Assembly: GCF_000959725.1 (NCBI RefSeq)
Contig: NZ_CP009323.1
Coordinates: 3,348,001-3,412,000, forward strand
Reading direction: 5' to 3'
DNA length: 64,000 bases
Source of the DNA: Burkholderia gladioli
Lineage (GTDB): Bacteria > Pseudomonadota > Gammaproteobacteria > Burkholderiales > Burkholderiaceae
The notes below the pieces were generated by a model, which was not told the DNA's origin, made no database searches, and saw nothing but the letters and a program-made list of their open reading frames with translations. How positions within the stretch are numbered: the first letter of the stretch is position 1; each line of letters starts with the position of its first letter. Positions 16,696-24,833 of this stretch are shown here, one piece after another. The translations under genes and the position numbers were made by a program.

Positions 16696-19600
16696 TGGCC
16701 GACATTCTCGGTTTCGTCCAGCAATACGCACCGGTGGCCGCCGCCGTCGGCCAGCGCATCGGGGTCTCGCCGGACGTGCTGCTCGGCCAGTGGGGCCTCG
16801 AAACGGGGTGGGGGAAGTCGCTGGTCCCCGGCACCAACAACCTCGGCAACATCAAGGGCGCCGGGGTCGCGGCGACCGACAACCAGACGGGCAGCACGGA
16901 CCAGTATCGAGCGTATGCCACGCCGGCCGCCTTCGGGAGCGACTTCGCGAACCTGATCACCGGCCGCTACCAGGATGCGCTCGGCACCGGCTCGGATGCG
17001 GCGGCCTATGGCAAGGCGCTCCAGTCCGGCGGCTACGCCGAGGATTCGAAGTATGCGAGCAAGCTGTCCGGCGCTGTCGATATGGTGAGGAAGTTCGGGA
17101 GCGCGATCGCATCCGCGCTGTCCGGCAGCGCGAGCGCTTCGGAACTGACGCCGGCCCAGCAGGGCGCGGCGCCGGTTATCTCGCCGACGGGGCAGCAGAT
17201 CAACCCGGCATCCCCAGGCGCGGCCCCAGCATCCCCGGGATTTTCCGGTGCACCCGCATCGTCCGGTTCGAGTGGTGATCCGCTTCTGGACATGGCGAGC
17301 GGCGTGATGTCGGGCAAGCCGGTTGCAGCCGCGGCGCCAGCTCAACCGGCAGCTACGGGGGCCACGCCGCAGACCAGCTCGCCGACGGCGCCCGGGCCGG
17401 CCGCAGCACCGGGTGATGATCCGCTGCTCGCCATGGCAAACAGCGTGATGTCGTCGAAGGCAGCCGCCGCGGCGCCGGCGGCTGCCGCGTCTGCGCCGGA
17501 TTCTTCGGCACCGCCAGCGGCCGCCGCATCCTGGCCTGGCGGCGAGCTCGGCCGTCAACTTGGCCTGACGGCGCGCGCGGCCGGGCACGGGATTGCCGAT
17601 GCGGTAGATCTGTTCGGCGCGCCGCTGAACGCGACGATCAATACGCTGTTCGGTGCACACCTCCACAATCCCGGCGACGCGATCCGGGGCGCCACCGATG
17701 CCATCACGCCGGCGCCGCAGAACGCCCTCGAGCGCGTCATCAATGCCGGTGCGGCCGGCATGGCCGGCGCCGGGCCGCTCGCGAAAGCTGGCACCCTTGT
17801 TGCCGATGTGGCGAACCCGATCATCCGGGCGATCGGCACCGAATTGGCCGCGGCGCCTGGCTCTCAGATCATCGGTGGCGCGACGGGCGCGATGTCCAGC
17901 CAAGCGGCGGCGCAGGCCGGTGCGAACCCGCTCGTGCAGATGCTGGCCGGCGCTGTGGGGGGCGGCGCGGGTTTCGCGGGCGCCCGTGGTGCGGCTGCAG
18001 GCATCGATCGCGCGCTGGCTGCCGGCGCGCCGGCGGCCGAGACTCCGGCCGCGGCACGCGTCGAGCCGAGCATGCCGCAGCCTGGCGCCGCGCCCGGCGG
18101 CGGCGCTGCCTCGGCCGCGCCCGAGGCGCAGCCCGGGTCGATCTTCTATACGGACTCGCAGGGCAACACCTCGACGGCGGCGCCGACAGGCGCCACCGCG
18201 AATACTCAGGCCTCCTCGCTCCGCGGCGTTGGCGCGGCACAGACCGATCTCAACCCGTATGCCGGCCAGCTGACGGGCGAAGAAGCTGCCCGCGGCGGGA
18301 GTTCGGCATTCCCGCAGGTGAAGGTGGTCAAAGGTTCCGGAGACGTGTCTCCGGCTGAGCAGGCGGTTCGCGCACAGATCGCCAACGAGGTGCTGGGTCC
18401 GGAGAACGACGCGGTGCGCACCGGCGTGATCACCGGCAACGAGGACGCACTGCGCAGCGAATACACGCTTTCGCGCAGCTCCGACAATACGCCCGAGCAG
18501 GTCGCACTGCGCGCGCAGATCGCGCGCGAGCAACAGGCGCTGTCGAACTATGCGCAGGACCGCATTGCTGCGACGGGAGCGAACCCGAACCTGATCAATA
18601 ACGAGCAACGCGGCCAGGTCATCAACGACGCCTTCTTCGGGCCCGACAGCCTGAACGACTATTTCCAGCAGGCGAAGAACCAGATCTACGACCAGGCGCG
18701 GATCGAGTCTGGCGGCAACCCGATCCGATCAACGCATGTCGATGACCTGCTGTCCGATCCCCAGTTTCTTGCTGAAGCGGAACGAAGTGGTAACAGCCGG
18801 GTGATTTCCGGGATCTCGCGACTGATCGATCTCGCGCGCTCGACAGGATTCCGCGATCCGATCACCGGCGAAACAACGGCGCCTGGCAGTGTCGCGGCGT
18901 GGGATGCGGTGCGCAAGTCCAACAACGCAGACTGGAACGACGGAAACGCCAGGACGCTCGGCGCGATCAACCGAGCGATCGATCAGGACATTGCCGCGGC
19001 CGCTGGCTCGGATGCCTACAAAATGGGTGACGCGCTCCACCAGGCACAGCAGACGATCACCGGCGCGCGCGGTTTTCGACAGGCGTTCGGGGATGCCGAT
19101 CCGAACGGGGTGAAAACCGGAGCGGCGCTCGAGCAGATTCCCGCGCGCCTGAACAACATGCCCTTGGATCAGTGGCGGCATATCTACAACACGCTCGACG
19201 ATCTATCGCGCGGCCGCATCAGTGGTGCCCCAGAAGGCATTCCCGCCGTTCCTGTCGAGCTGCAGCAGCAGGCCGCGGCGGCGCGCGACGAAATGTCCGG
19301 AGCGCTCGCGCGCGAGGTGTACGAGCAGGGCGCGGGGAAGTCGGGCGTGTGGAACCAGAACAGCGCGAACAAGACGCTCAATTCGGTGGTGGGGCAGAAG
19401 ATCCTCGAGACGTTTCCGCCGGATGAGATCCAGCGCTTTCACGCTCTCAACTATGCCGGCCAGATCATGCCGGGCGTGCATTCCTACGAGGGGGCCGGGC
19501 TTCAGACGCAGCGCCTTGCGAAAGGTAGCCTGTTCGAGCGCCATGCGCAGAAAGTTGCAACGTCTATCGGCGGTGGGATTGGAGGAGCGGTGGGCGGCCC

Positions 19601-19739
19601 GGCGGGCGCAACGCTCGGCGGCTCGGCTGGCAGCTGGGCAGGCAACAAGCTGGCCCAGGGCGCGGCTGCCACTCGCCTTCAGGGCGATGCAAACCGATTG
19701 CTTGATGCTATGCGCGCGAACTCAAAAAAAGGTCGATAG
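16695..19739 (+). CDS. Large ejection protein with FlgJ-like glucosaminidase domain
   Basis: The 1014-aa product combines an N-terminal glucosaminidase-type domain with a long, helix-rich remainder. Residues 1-130 carry ISPDV-type entry sequence, then LLGQWGLETGWGKSLVPGTN (catalytic Glu about residue 36) and NNLGNIKG, as in FlgJ and phage tail lysins. Residues 150-290 are Ala/Pro linkers with a repeated element (DPLLDMASGVMS and DPLLAMANSVMS), and the rest is Ala-rich with a glycine-rich hydrophobic stretch near 970-1000. Such proteins travel in the virion and open the peptidoglycan during DNA entry. The start at 16695 overlaps the preceding stop. Confidence 0.82.
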   Translation: MADILGFVQQYAPVAAAVGQRIGVSPDVLLGQWGLETGWGKSLVPGTNNLGNIKGAGVAATDNQTGSTDQYRAYATPAAFGSDFANLITGRYQDALGTGSDAAAYGKALQSGGYAEDSKYASKLSGAVDMVRKFGSAIASALSGSASASELTPAQQGAAPVISPTGQQINPASPGAAPASPGFSGAPASSGSSGDPLLDMASGVMSGKPVAAAAPAQPAATGATPQTSSPTAPGPAAAPGDDPLLAMANSVMSSKAAAAAPAAAASAPDSSAPPAAAASWPGGELGRQLGLTARAAGHGIADAVDLFGAPLNATINTLFGAHLHNPGDAIRGATDAITPAPQNALERVINAGAAGMAGAGPLAKAGTLVADVANPIIRAIGTELAAAPGSQIIGGATGAMSSQAAAQAGANPLVQMLAGAVGGGAGFAGARGAAAGIDRALAAGAPAAETPAAARVEPSMPQPGAAPGGGAASAAPEAQPGSIFYTDSQGNTSTAAPTGATANTQASSLRGVGAAQTDLNPYAGQLTGEEAARGGSSAFPQVKVVKGSGDVSPAEQAVRAQIANEVLGPENDAVRTGVITGNEDALRSEYTLSRSSDNTPEQVALRAQIAREQQALSNYAQDRIAATGANPNLINNEQRGQVINDAFFGPDSLNDYFQQAKNQIYDQARIESGGNPIRSTHVDDLLSDPQFLAEAERSGNSRVISGISRLIDLARSTGFRDPITGETTAPGSVAAWDAVRKSNNADWNDGNARTLGAINRAIDQDIAAAAGSDAYKMGDALHQAQQTITGARGFRQAFGDADPNGVKTGAALEQIPARLNNMPLDQWRHIYNTLDDLSRGRISGAPEGIPAVPVELQQQAAAARDEMSGALAREVYEQGAGKSGVWNQNSANKTLNSVVGQKILETFPPDEIQRFHALNYAGQIMPGVHSYEGAGLQTQRLAKGSLFERHAQKVATSIGGGIGGAVGGPAGATLGGSAGSWAGNKLAQGAAATRLQGDANRLLDAMRANSKKGR

Positions 19740-19887
19740 GTTTGACGATTTCGTAGAGCCAGCGCCATACCCAATTTGTTTCGTCGCCGTCGCACACGAT
19801 GGTGTAGATGCTCAAGGGAAACCAGGCGCCGGTAACGATCACCAGAACGAGCGCTGCGACTTTCAATAGCCATTTAACGGTTTTCAT
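19708..19887 (-). CDS. Small inner-membrane protein, antisense to the late operon
   Basis: The 59-aa product begins MKTVKWLLKVAALVLVIV and continues TGAWFPLSIYTIV, giving one or two membrane segments, then an acidic/aromatic stretch and a basic end (FLSSRA). The gene runs against all neighbours and its 3' end overlaps the large ejection gene by 32 bases. A TATAAT on the same strand lies upstream (19930-19925). A leftward membrane gene between the ejection and tailspike genes sits where P22 has its immI locus with sieA, so a superinfection-exclusion or other moron role is a reasonable guess, not shown by homology. Confidence 0.55.
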   Translation of the reverse strand: MKTVKWLLKVAALVLVIVTGAWFPLSIYTIVCDGDETNWVWRWLYEIVKPIDLFLSSRA

Positions 19888-19898
19888 GAAGTACCCCG

Positions 19899-19922
19899 AA
19901 CCCCGCCCAGTGCGGGGTTTTT
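19899..19922 (+). terminator. Intrinsic terminator after ejection genes
   Basis: AACCCCGC (19899-19906) pairs with GCGGGGTT (19912-19919) and is followed by T tract, downstream of the ejection gene and upstream of the tailspike. Confidence 0.8.
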
Positions 19923-19924
19923 CG

Positions 19925-19930
19925 ATTATA
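19925..19930 (-). promoter_or_regulatory. -10 element for the antisense membrane gene
   Basis: Read leftward, a perfect TATAAT occupies these bases, about 38 bases ahead of the membrane-protein start codon. The region 17 bases further upstream is a GC-rich hairpin without a good -35 box, so this is only a candidate. Confidence 0.35.
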
Positions 19931-19953
19931 GGCCGCCTCCGGGCGGCCTTTTT
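19930..19953 (+). terminator. Second intrinsic terminator, ahead of tailspike
   Basis: AGGCCGCC (19930-19937) and GGCGGCCT (19942-19949) form a stem with a TCCG loop followed by T5. It lies only 15 bases before the tailspike start codon, so the tailspike transcript must read through two terminators or start within them. Confidence 0.78.
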
Positions 19954-19967
19954 GTTTTGGAGCGGCA

Positions 19968-21899
19968 ATGGCATCCATCCTTCCGAACGGACGGGTCCAG
20001 TTCATCGATCAGAACGGAAAGCCTCTGGTGGGCGGATCCGTCACATTCTACGAACCGGGGACCACTACCAAAAAAGACACGTATCAGGACTCGGCCATGA
20101 CCGAGCCCAATACGAACCCGGTTGTGCTCGACTCTCGCGGGCAAGCAACGATCTGGGGTAGCGGGACTTATCGCCAGGTCGTGCAGGACGTGTTCGACGT
20201 GACGATCTGGGACCAGGTCGTCTCCTCGTCAGCGTCTTCGGATGACCTGGCTGGCACGGACGGCGCGGGCATGATCGGGCTGCCAGACGGCACCACGTTG
20301 GCTCAGGCCGTTAAATCCGGTCTGAACAAGAACGTCACCTCGATCGCGATGCTGCGCACGCTCTCGTCGTTGATCTTCACGATGGCGTTTGCGACCGGCT
20401 ACTACGGATCGCACGACGGCGGAGGCGGCCCATATCAGCTCGATCCGAACGACACTTCGAGTCTCGACAACGGTGGCACCGTCATCGTCGCCAACGACGG
20501 CGGCCGATGGAAACTGCAGCTGATCGACACGGTATCGATCATGCAGTTCGGCGCGCGCCGCGGCGAAGTGGCCGATGGGATCGACGTGGGCGACAACACC
20601 GCGCGCATCCAGGCGTGCTTGAACTGCGGCCTCGCGATATGGGAAGTTCCCGAGGGACGGTTCGTCCATAGCGACCTCGTGATTCCCCAGGTGACGAATC
20701 ACGTGCTGTTCGGCTCGGGACCGGCGAGCACTTTCGTGCAGACGGGTGGCGGATTGCATTACCCGAGCATGGCGGAGAACTGCTTCAATTCGCACGGCAC
20801 GATTCGCAATCTGAATTTCGATGGAACGGCTGGCACGGCCAACACGCTCGACACGACCTATTGCCAGACGCTGGATATCCTCGACGTATCGTTCAACAAC
20901 ACGCCGGCTACTCTCAGCTCGCTGAAGCTCGACGGTAACCCGACCTCGAGCACCTATGCGCACGACGTGCGCGTGATGAATATCCGGATCTACTCGACGA
21001 CGGCTGGAAATGCCGGGATCGCGCTTGGCGCATGGCATTCCGACTCGTCTATCGACAACTTCCAGATGGACGGGCAGTTCCAGGTCAACTACTGCTTGTT
21101 TGCCGAGATCAACGCCCAGACCACCTATATCTCGAATTCGCATCCCTACAACGCGAAGATCAACGTTGTTCGTCTCGATGGCAACAACACGCACTTCCGC
21201 TGGACGAACGTCACCTTCGACAACGCGTTGCAGCACACGTTCTATCAGCTCAACTCGGTGAACGGGCAGTTTTCGAACTGCTATTTCCAGAGCACCAACG
21301 TGGGCTGGTGCGCCGTCATCCTCGACCACTCGTTCAACAACAACTTCACGAACATCAAGTTCGAGTCTCCGTTCGGCGTCGCGAACACGTGCTTCCAGGA
21401 GCTCAACGGGTCGGATGGGAACAAGCTCGTCGTGTGGCAGATCGACGATCCCGCTCACTGGACTGCACTGGTCAATCTCACCGGCAGCAACAGCATTGCG
21501 AAGGGCTGCGAGTTCTACGGCAAGTTCGACACGGTCTATCCGTTGGCTGGCGTAGCGAGGGCCGCGCAGGCGCCAAACACTGCGCTCGATTACGGCGCGA
21601 ATGGCGGTGTCGGCGGCCTGACGAATGAGGGATGGTGCGCGCCGCTCGATGGATTCATTCGCCGACTTGTCGTGTTCTTCGACAACGCGCCGGCGTCGGG
21701 CCAGACCTTCACGTTCAACCTTCGCAAGAACGGCGTCGCCGTAGCAGGCGCGATTGTGCCGGCCGGTCAGTTCGGCGTGACGATCGAACCGAGCCCGCCG
21801 ACGGCTGTTCTTGCGGGCGATCAGATCAGCGTCCAGTCCGTGTTCTCGCCTGGCGCGAATTCGGCCTCGCCGCGGTATTCCGTTGTCTTCATCGGTTGA
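19968..21899 (+). CDS. Tailspike with pectin-lyase-like beta-helix
   Basis: The 643-aa product has a short N-terminal virion-binding domain, seen in residues 1-85 (MASILPNGRVQFIDQNGKPL, then VGGSVTFYEPGTTTKKDTY and NPVVLDSRGQATIWGSG), which is widespread among phage tailspikes. The centre (about residues 190-530) has the repeating Asn/Phe/Ile pattern of a right-handed parallel beta-helix (for example FSNCYFQSTNV and NNNFTNIKFESPFG). The C-terminal 110 residues (from NTALDYGANGGVGG) form a separate beta domain. Such spikes bind and often cleave surface polysaccharide and set host range. A GGAGC site precedes the ATG. Confidence 0.85.
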   Translation: MASILPNGRVQFIDQNGKPLVGGSVTFYEPGTTTKKDTYQDSAMTEPNTNPVVLDSRGQATIWGSGTYRQVVQDVFDVTIWDQVVSSSASSDDLAGTDGAGMIGLPDGTTLAQAVKSGLNKNVTSIAMLRTLSSLIFTMAFATGYYGSHDGGGGPYQLDPNDTSSLDNGGTVIVANDGGRWKLQLIDTVSIMQFGARRGEVADGIDVGDNTARIQACLNCGLAIWEVPEGRFVHSDLVIPQVTNHVLFGSGPASTFVQTGGGLHYPSMAENCFNSHGTIRNLNFDGTAGTANTLDTTYCQTLDILDVSFNNTPATLSSLKLDGNPTSSTYAHDVRVMNIRIYSTTAGNAGIALGAWHSDSSIDNFQMDGQFQVNYCLFAEINAQTTYISNSHPYNAKINVVRLDGNNTHFRWTNVTFDNALQHTFYQLNSVNGQFSNCYFQSTNVGWCAVILDHSFNNNFTNIKFESPFGVANTCFQELNGSDGNKLVVWQIDDPAHWTALVNLTGSNSIAKGCEFYGKFDTVYPLAGVARAAQAPNTALDYGANGGVGGLTNEGWCAPLDGFIRRLVVFFDNAPASGQTFTFNLRKNGVAVAGAIVPAGQFGVTIEPSPPTAVLAGDQISVQSVFSPGANSASPRYSVVFIG

Positions 21900-21908
21900 G
21901 GTCTGTAC

Positions 21909-22226
21909 ATGAGCACATCCCCCAGCGGCGGTAAGCGGTTCCTGGATATGACGGTCAACGTTCAGTCGCTCGTGATGGCGATCTTGGGCGGCGTCATCTC
22001 GATCGTGTTGGCCTATTTCGCGGTGATCTCGCGCGTCGACAAGGTCGAGGCACATGCGCAGGCCCAGGACGATCGGATGACGCGTATCGAGCAGACGCAG
22101 ATTCAGCAGAAGTCGGACACGAACCAGCAGCTGCGCGATATCAGCAGCGACGTCAGCTACATCCGCAATTACTTGCTCAACAATGCGGCCGGCGGCCGCG
22201 AGGATACCCGGAGGTGGTCGAAGTGA
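21909..22226 (+). CDS. Membrane protein with coiled coil, lysis cassette
   Basis: The 105-aa product has a cytoplasmic N-terminus, one membrane segment (SLVMAILGGVISIVLAYFAV) and a helical, charged C-terminus (VDKVEAHAQAQDDRMTRIEQ onward). It is followed by an overlapping holin-like gene, so it could be an antiholin or part of a two-gene holin system. No firm family assignment. Confidence 0.65.
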   Translation: MSTSPSGGKRFLDMTVNVQSLVMAILGGVISIVLAYFAVISRVDKVEAHAQAQDDRMTRIEQTQIQQKSDTNQQLRDISSDVSYIRNYLLNNAAGGREDTRRWSK

Positions 22227-22471
22227 AAATTCGTCTCGTCGAAGATTGGAAAGAGGCGTGGAAGTGGAGCGAGATGCGGCTGCTGGCGATCGGCGCCGCT
22301 GTCTTGGCCGCCATGCCGCACTTGTTCTCCCTCCTCTCGGACAACTGGCCGTCGATCGCGCCTTGGGTGATGACCTACTTCCCAAAGGCGCCGGCCACGA
22401 TCGTCCCGGTGATCGGCCTGGTGATCACGATGATTGCCCGCGTGCTCGAGGTGAGCCGTCATGATCAATGA
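22223..22471 (+). CDS. Probable holin
   Basis: The 82-aa product begins MKIRLVEDWKEAWKWSEMRL and has two membrane segments (LLAIGAAVLAAMPHLFSLL and PATIVPVIGLVITMIARVL) with a basic C-terminus. It matches the small two-segment holins found in Burkholderia and Pseudomonas prophages. The GTG start at 22223 overlaps the upstream stop and has GGAGG eight bases before it; a GTG at 22214 is an alternative. Its 3' end overlaps the endolysin start. Confidence 0.75.
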   Translation: MKIRLVEDWKEAWKWSEMRLLAIGAAVLAAMPHLFSLLSDNWPSIAPWVMTYFPKAPATIVPVIGLVITMIARVLEVSRHDQ

Positions 22472-23288
22472 TCTGATCGCCGCAGTGCTCGCGCTATTCC
22501 GGCGCCCGGCGGCGCGGCCCACATTGCCCGAGGCGAGCCCCCAAGTAGCCCCGGGCGCCCCGGCGCATCCGGATGCCGTGCAGCTCGCGCAACCGCCGGT
22601 GCGCCAGGTGCCGCCGGACCTCTTGCCGCCCGCGACACCCATGCAAGTATCGCAGCCGGAAACGCCCATCCAGCAAGCCTCGCCGGGCGGGCCGGGGCTC
22701 GATTGGCTCGCCCTCTGCCGCCCGCTGTCTCAGCACTTCGAGAGCTGCTACCTGACCGCATATCCGGATCCGGCCTCGCCGCTTGGCAAGGCCCTGCAGG
22801 CGCGCGGCATCTGGTATCAGGTGCTGGGCGGCATGCCGATCCCCGCCGACCCGGCGCTGCGAGCGCTCTCCGGCGCGCCGTGGACGTGCGGCTGGGGTTC
22901 GACCGGGCCTGACGTGCGCGAAGGCACCACGTGGACGCAGGCCACCGCCGACGCGCGCCACGATGCGAACCTTGAGCAGGCGGCAGAGCTGGTCGACCGC
23001 GCCGTCACCGTGGTGCTGGCGCCGCACGAAAAGGCTGCCATGGTCAGCATCATGAACAACGTCGGACCGGGCCGGGCGCGGCGCGCCGGCGATCCCGGTC
23101 GGGACGGCATCGTGGTGCTGACGAGCGGCGCGCCGTCGACGCTGCTGCGCATGCTCAACGCCGGCGCGCGCCCGGCGGCAGCTGACCAGTTCCTCGTCTG
23201 GAACCGCGCCGGCGGCGTGGTGAGCGATGGCCTGAAGCGCCGGCGCGCGGCGGAGAGAGAACTTTTCCTGACTGGTGAATGGAGCTGA
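22461..23288 (+). CDS. GH24-type endolysin (lysozyme)
   Basis: The 275-aa product has a short hydrophobic N-terminus (MINDLIAAVLALFRR), a Pro/Gln/Ala linker to about residue 75, and a lysozyme domain. Its catalytic arrangement is E94 (HFESCYLTAYPDP), D103 eight residues after it, and a Thr in WTCGWGST (T142). The gap between D103 and T142 is far longer than the five residues of classic T4-type enzymes, so a loop is inserted. The C-terminus (NAGARPAAADQFLVWNRAGG) is typical of the family. It cleaves peptidoglycan after holin opening. The start overlaps the holin gene. Confidence 0.85.
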   Translation: MINDLIAAVLALFRRPAARPTLPEASPQVAPGAPAHPDAVQLAQPPVRQVPPDLLPPATPMQVSQPETPIQQASPGGPGLDWLALCRPLSQHFESCYLTAYPDPASPLGKALQARGIWYQVLGGMPIPADPALRALSGAPWTCGWGSTGPDVREGTTWTQATADARHDANLEQAAELVDRAVTVVLAPHEKAAMVSIMNNVGPGRARRAGDPGRDGIVVLTSGAPSTLLRMLNAGARPAAADQFLVWNRAGGVVSDGLKRRRAAERELFLTGEWS

Positions 23289-23289
23289 T

Positions 23290-23514
23290 ATGCGAACCCT
23301 TGCAGACGACCATCCGATCGCTGCCGTGATGTCCGCCAACCGCAACGCCGAACGCTTCTTCGCGCGCGAACGTAGGCGTGTCGAGATCGAATACGACGAG
23401 AGCGAAAAGCGCAAGCGCGGCATTAAGCCCCAAAAGAAGCGTGCCAGCCCCGCCAAGCGCATTGCGGAGCGGCAGCGCCTCAGGAACCTGGCCGCGAAGG
23501 GAGGCCGTAAATGA
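23290..23514 (+). CDS. Basic hypothetical phage protein, 74 aa
   Basis: The product (MRTLADDHPIAAVMSANRNA onward) is strongly basic, with clusters such as KRKRGIKPQKKR, and predicted helical. It lies between endolysin and spanin genes and its stop overlaps the i-spanin ATG. No family is recognised; nucleic-acid binding is only suggested by charge. Confidence 0.65.
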   Translation: MRTLADDHPIAAVMSANRNAERFFARERRRVEIEYDESEKRKRGIKPQKKRASPAKRIAERQRLRNLAAKGGRK

Positions 23515-23816
23515 TCGCCGCCTTCCTTGCCGCGCATGCTGGCGCGCTGATTGGTTTGATCGCCGGCGCGGCCGGCATCATCTTCGGCCTGTTCCGCCAC
23601 CAGCAGGCCAAAGCGACGACAGCCGCGGCCGATCAGAAGGTGGCCGAGGCGCACGCGCAGGTGGTGCAGCAGCAGACGGCTGACGCACAGGCCAACTCCA
23701 CCGCGGCGCAGGCCGGGAGTGACGCCGCGGCGGCGCGCACCGCAACCGATAGCGCCGTATCCGGCATGACAACCGAGGAGGTGAAAGATGCGCTGGATTC
23801 TTGGACTCGCAAGTAG
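23511..23816 (+). CDS. Probable i-spanin (Rz-like)
   Basis: The 101-aa product has one N-terminal membrane segment (AGALIGLIAGAAGIIFGLF) followed by a long Ala/Gln/Lys coiled coil (AADQKVAEAHAQVVQQQTAD). That layout is the inner-membrane spanin. Its gene end overlaps the lipoprotein gene at 23788 in another frame, the usual embedded or overlapping Rz/Rz1 arrangement. Inner and outer spanins fuse the two membranes at the end of lysis. Confidence 0.75.
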   Translation: MIAAFLAAHAGALIGLIAGAAGIIFGLFRHQQAKATTAAADQKVAEAHAQVVQQQTADAQANSTAAQAGSDAAAARTATDSAVSGMTTEEVKDALDSWTRK

Positions 23817-24027
23817 CCTGGTGCTGGCTGGATGCCCGGCGCCGGTGCAACAGCCCGTGCAGGTGGAAACTCGTACCAAGGTGATCGACACGGCCTGCAG
23901 TTGGACGAAACCGATCTACCTCGACAAGGCGGACGTGCTGACCGATGCCACGGCGCGCGCCATCCTCGAGCACAACCAGACGGGCGCGAAGAATTGCGGC
24001 TGGAAGCCCTTGGCGCCGTCGAAATAA
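23788..24027 (+). CDS. Probable o-spanin lipoprotein (Rz1-like)
   Basis: The 79-aa product opens with a lipoprotein signal (MRWILGLASSLVLAGC, Cys16) and a Pro-rich start of the mature part (PAPVQQPVQVE), as in Rz1. The remainder (TACSWTKPIYLDKADVLTDA onward) is a conserved phage lysis-lipoprotein motif, with a later Cys in NCGW. It begins within the i-spanin gene (29-base overlap). Confidence 0.75.
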   Translation: MRWILGLASSLVLAGCPAPVQQPVQVETRTKVIDTACSWTKPIYLDKADVLTDATARAILEHNQTGAKNCGWKPLAPSK

Positions 24028-24039
24028 CCGGAGCTCCTG

Positions 24040-24444
24040 ATGACCACCACCAATATGCCGGCGATCGACATGCAAGATCCCGGCTCTTCCACCGGAGCGC
24101 GCTCCCTCGGTACTTCGATCAGTGTTGCGAATGCACCACAGGCCGGAGACATCTTCATAGGCCCGACGATTCCGGATGGTGCCGCGCTGGAGAACGTGAC
24201 GGTATCCATCGGGGGCATCGACGGGTCGAGGGAGCCAGCATTCGAATATGCGTTGACCTGCGACGGTCTTCCGGTGATTTCGGCCGGGCAAGTCGGCTAT
24301 GTGATGGCGTCGAACGTCGGGTTCGGTCCGACGCGGATGTCCGGTCCGGTGTCGCTCACCGTGACCAAGGCGCCGGCCGCGTTCGCCGCCGGGTCGATCA
24401 CGTTGATGGTCTACTTCACGCCGACACCCCCTTCCGCGACCTGA
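24040..24444 (+). CDS. Hypothetical phage protein, 134 aa
   Basis: The last phage gene before the attachment site. The product (MTTTNMPAIDMQDPGSSTGA onward) is neutral and beta-rich with Thr, Gly and Pro, without signal or membrane segments. No family is recognised. A gene after the lysis cassette is a common moron position, but nothing shows its role. Confidence 0.62.
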   Translation: MTTTNMPAIDMQDPGSSTGARSLGTSISVANAPQAGDIFIGPTIPDGAALENVTVSIGGIDGSREPAFEYALTCDGLPVISAGQVGYVMASNVGFGPTRMSGPVSLTVTKAPAAFAAGSITLMVYFTPTPPSAT

Positions 24445-24447
24445 TTT

Positions 24448-24522
24448 CTTCCAAAAAGATAGGCTGTGCTGCCGGCAAACCGGCGCCAATTGATGCCTAA
24501 AAATTACTCATAATTTTGGAAG
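24448..24522. repeat. Perfect 9-base inverted repeat beside attR
   Basis: CTTCCAAAA (24448-24456) and TTTTGGAAG (24514-24522) are perfect inverted copies 57 bases apart, with a smaller GCCGG/CCGGC hairpin inside. The stretch is AT-richer than its surroundings and lies between the last phage gene and the attR core. Confidence 0.5.
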
Positions 24523-24570
24523 GGAGCGCGGCAATTCGACGCCGGCCGTGCCATTGGGGCCGAATCTCAC

Positions 24571-24620
<50 letters not shown>

Positions 24621-24625
24621 GAATA

Positions 24626-24660
24626 AAACCCGCATCGGTGAAAGCCGATGCGGGTTTTTT
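24626..24660 (+). terminator. Terminator of the tRNA-Pro transcription unit
   Basis: AAACCCGCATCGG (24626-24638) pairs with CCGATGCGGGTTT (24645-24657) and runs into T6. It was probably the terminator of the original tRNA gene, cut off from it by prophage insertion. Confidence 0.85.
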
Positions 24661-24745
24661 CGTTATGCGCTGCAGCTCAACTCGGCCCTATCTGCGCGAT
24701 TTCCCTTTATCCGGGTCGTCCCCGGTATAAACGACAGCCTGCTTT

Positions 24746-24775
24746 TTGCACTTGACGGCGCGAGCCCGGTAAAAT
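24746..24775 (+). promoter_or_regulatory. Candidate bamC promoter
   Basis: TTGCAC (24746-24751) and TAAAAT (24770-24775) are 18 bases apart, about 60 bases before bamC. If used, bamC is independently transcribed despite the prophage upstream. Confidence 0.45.
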
Positions 24776-24833
24776 GCGCGGTTGATCCACGGAAAAGTGC
24801 CCGTGGCCTCTAAGCCGGAAGGATTCCCTGAAC

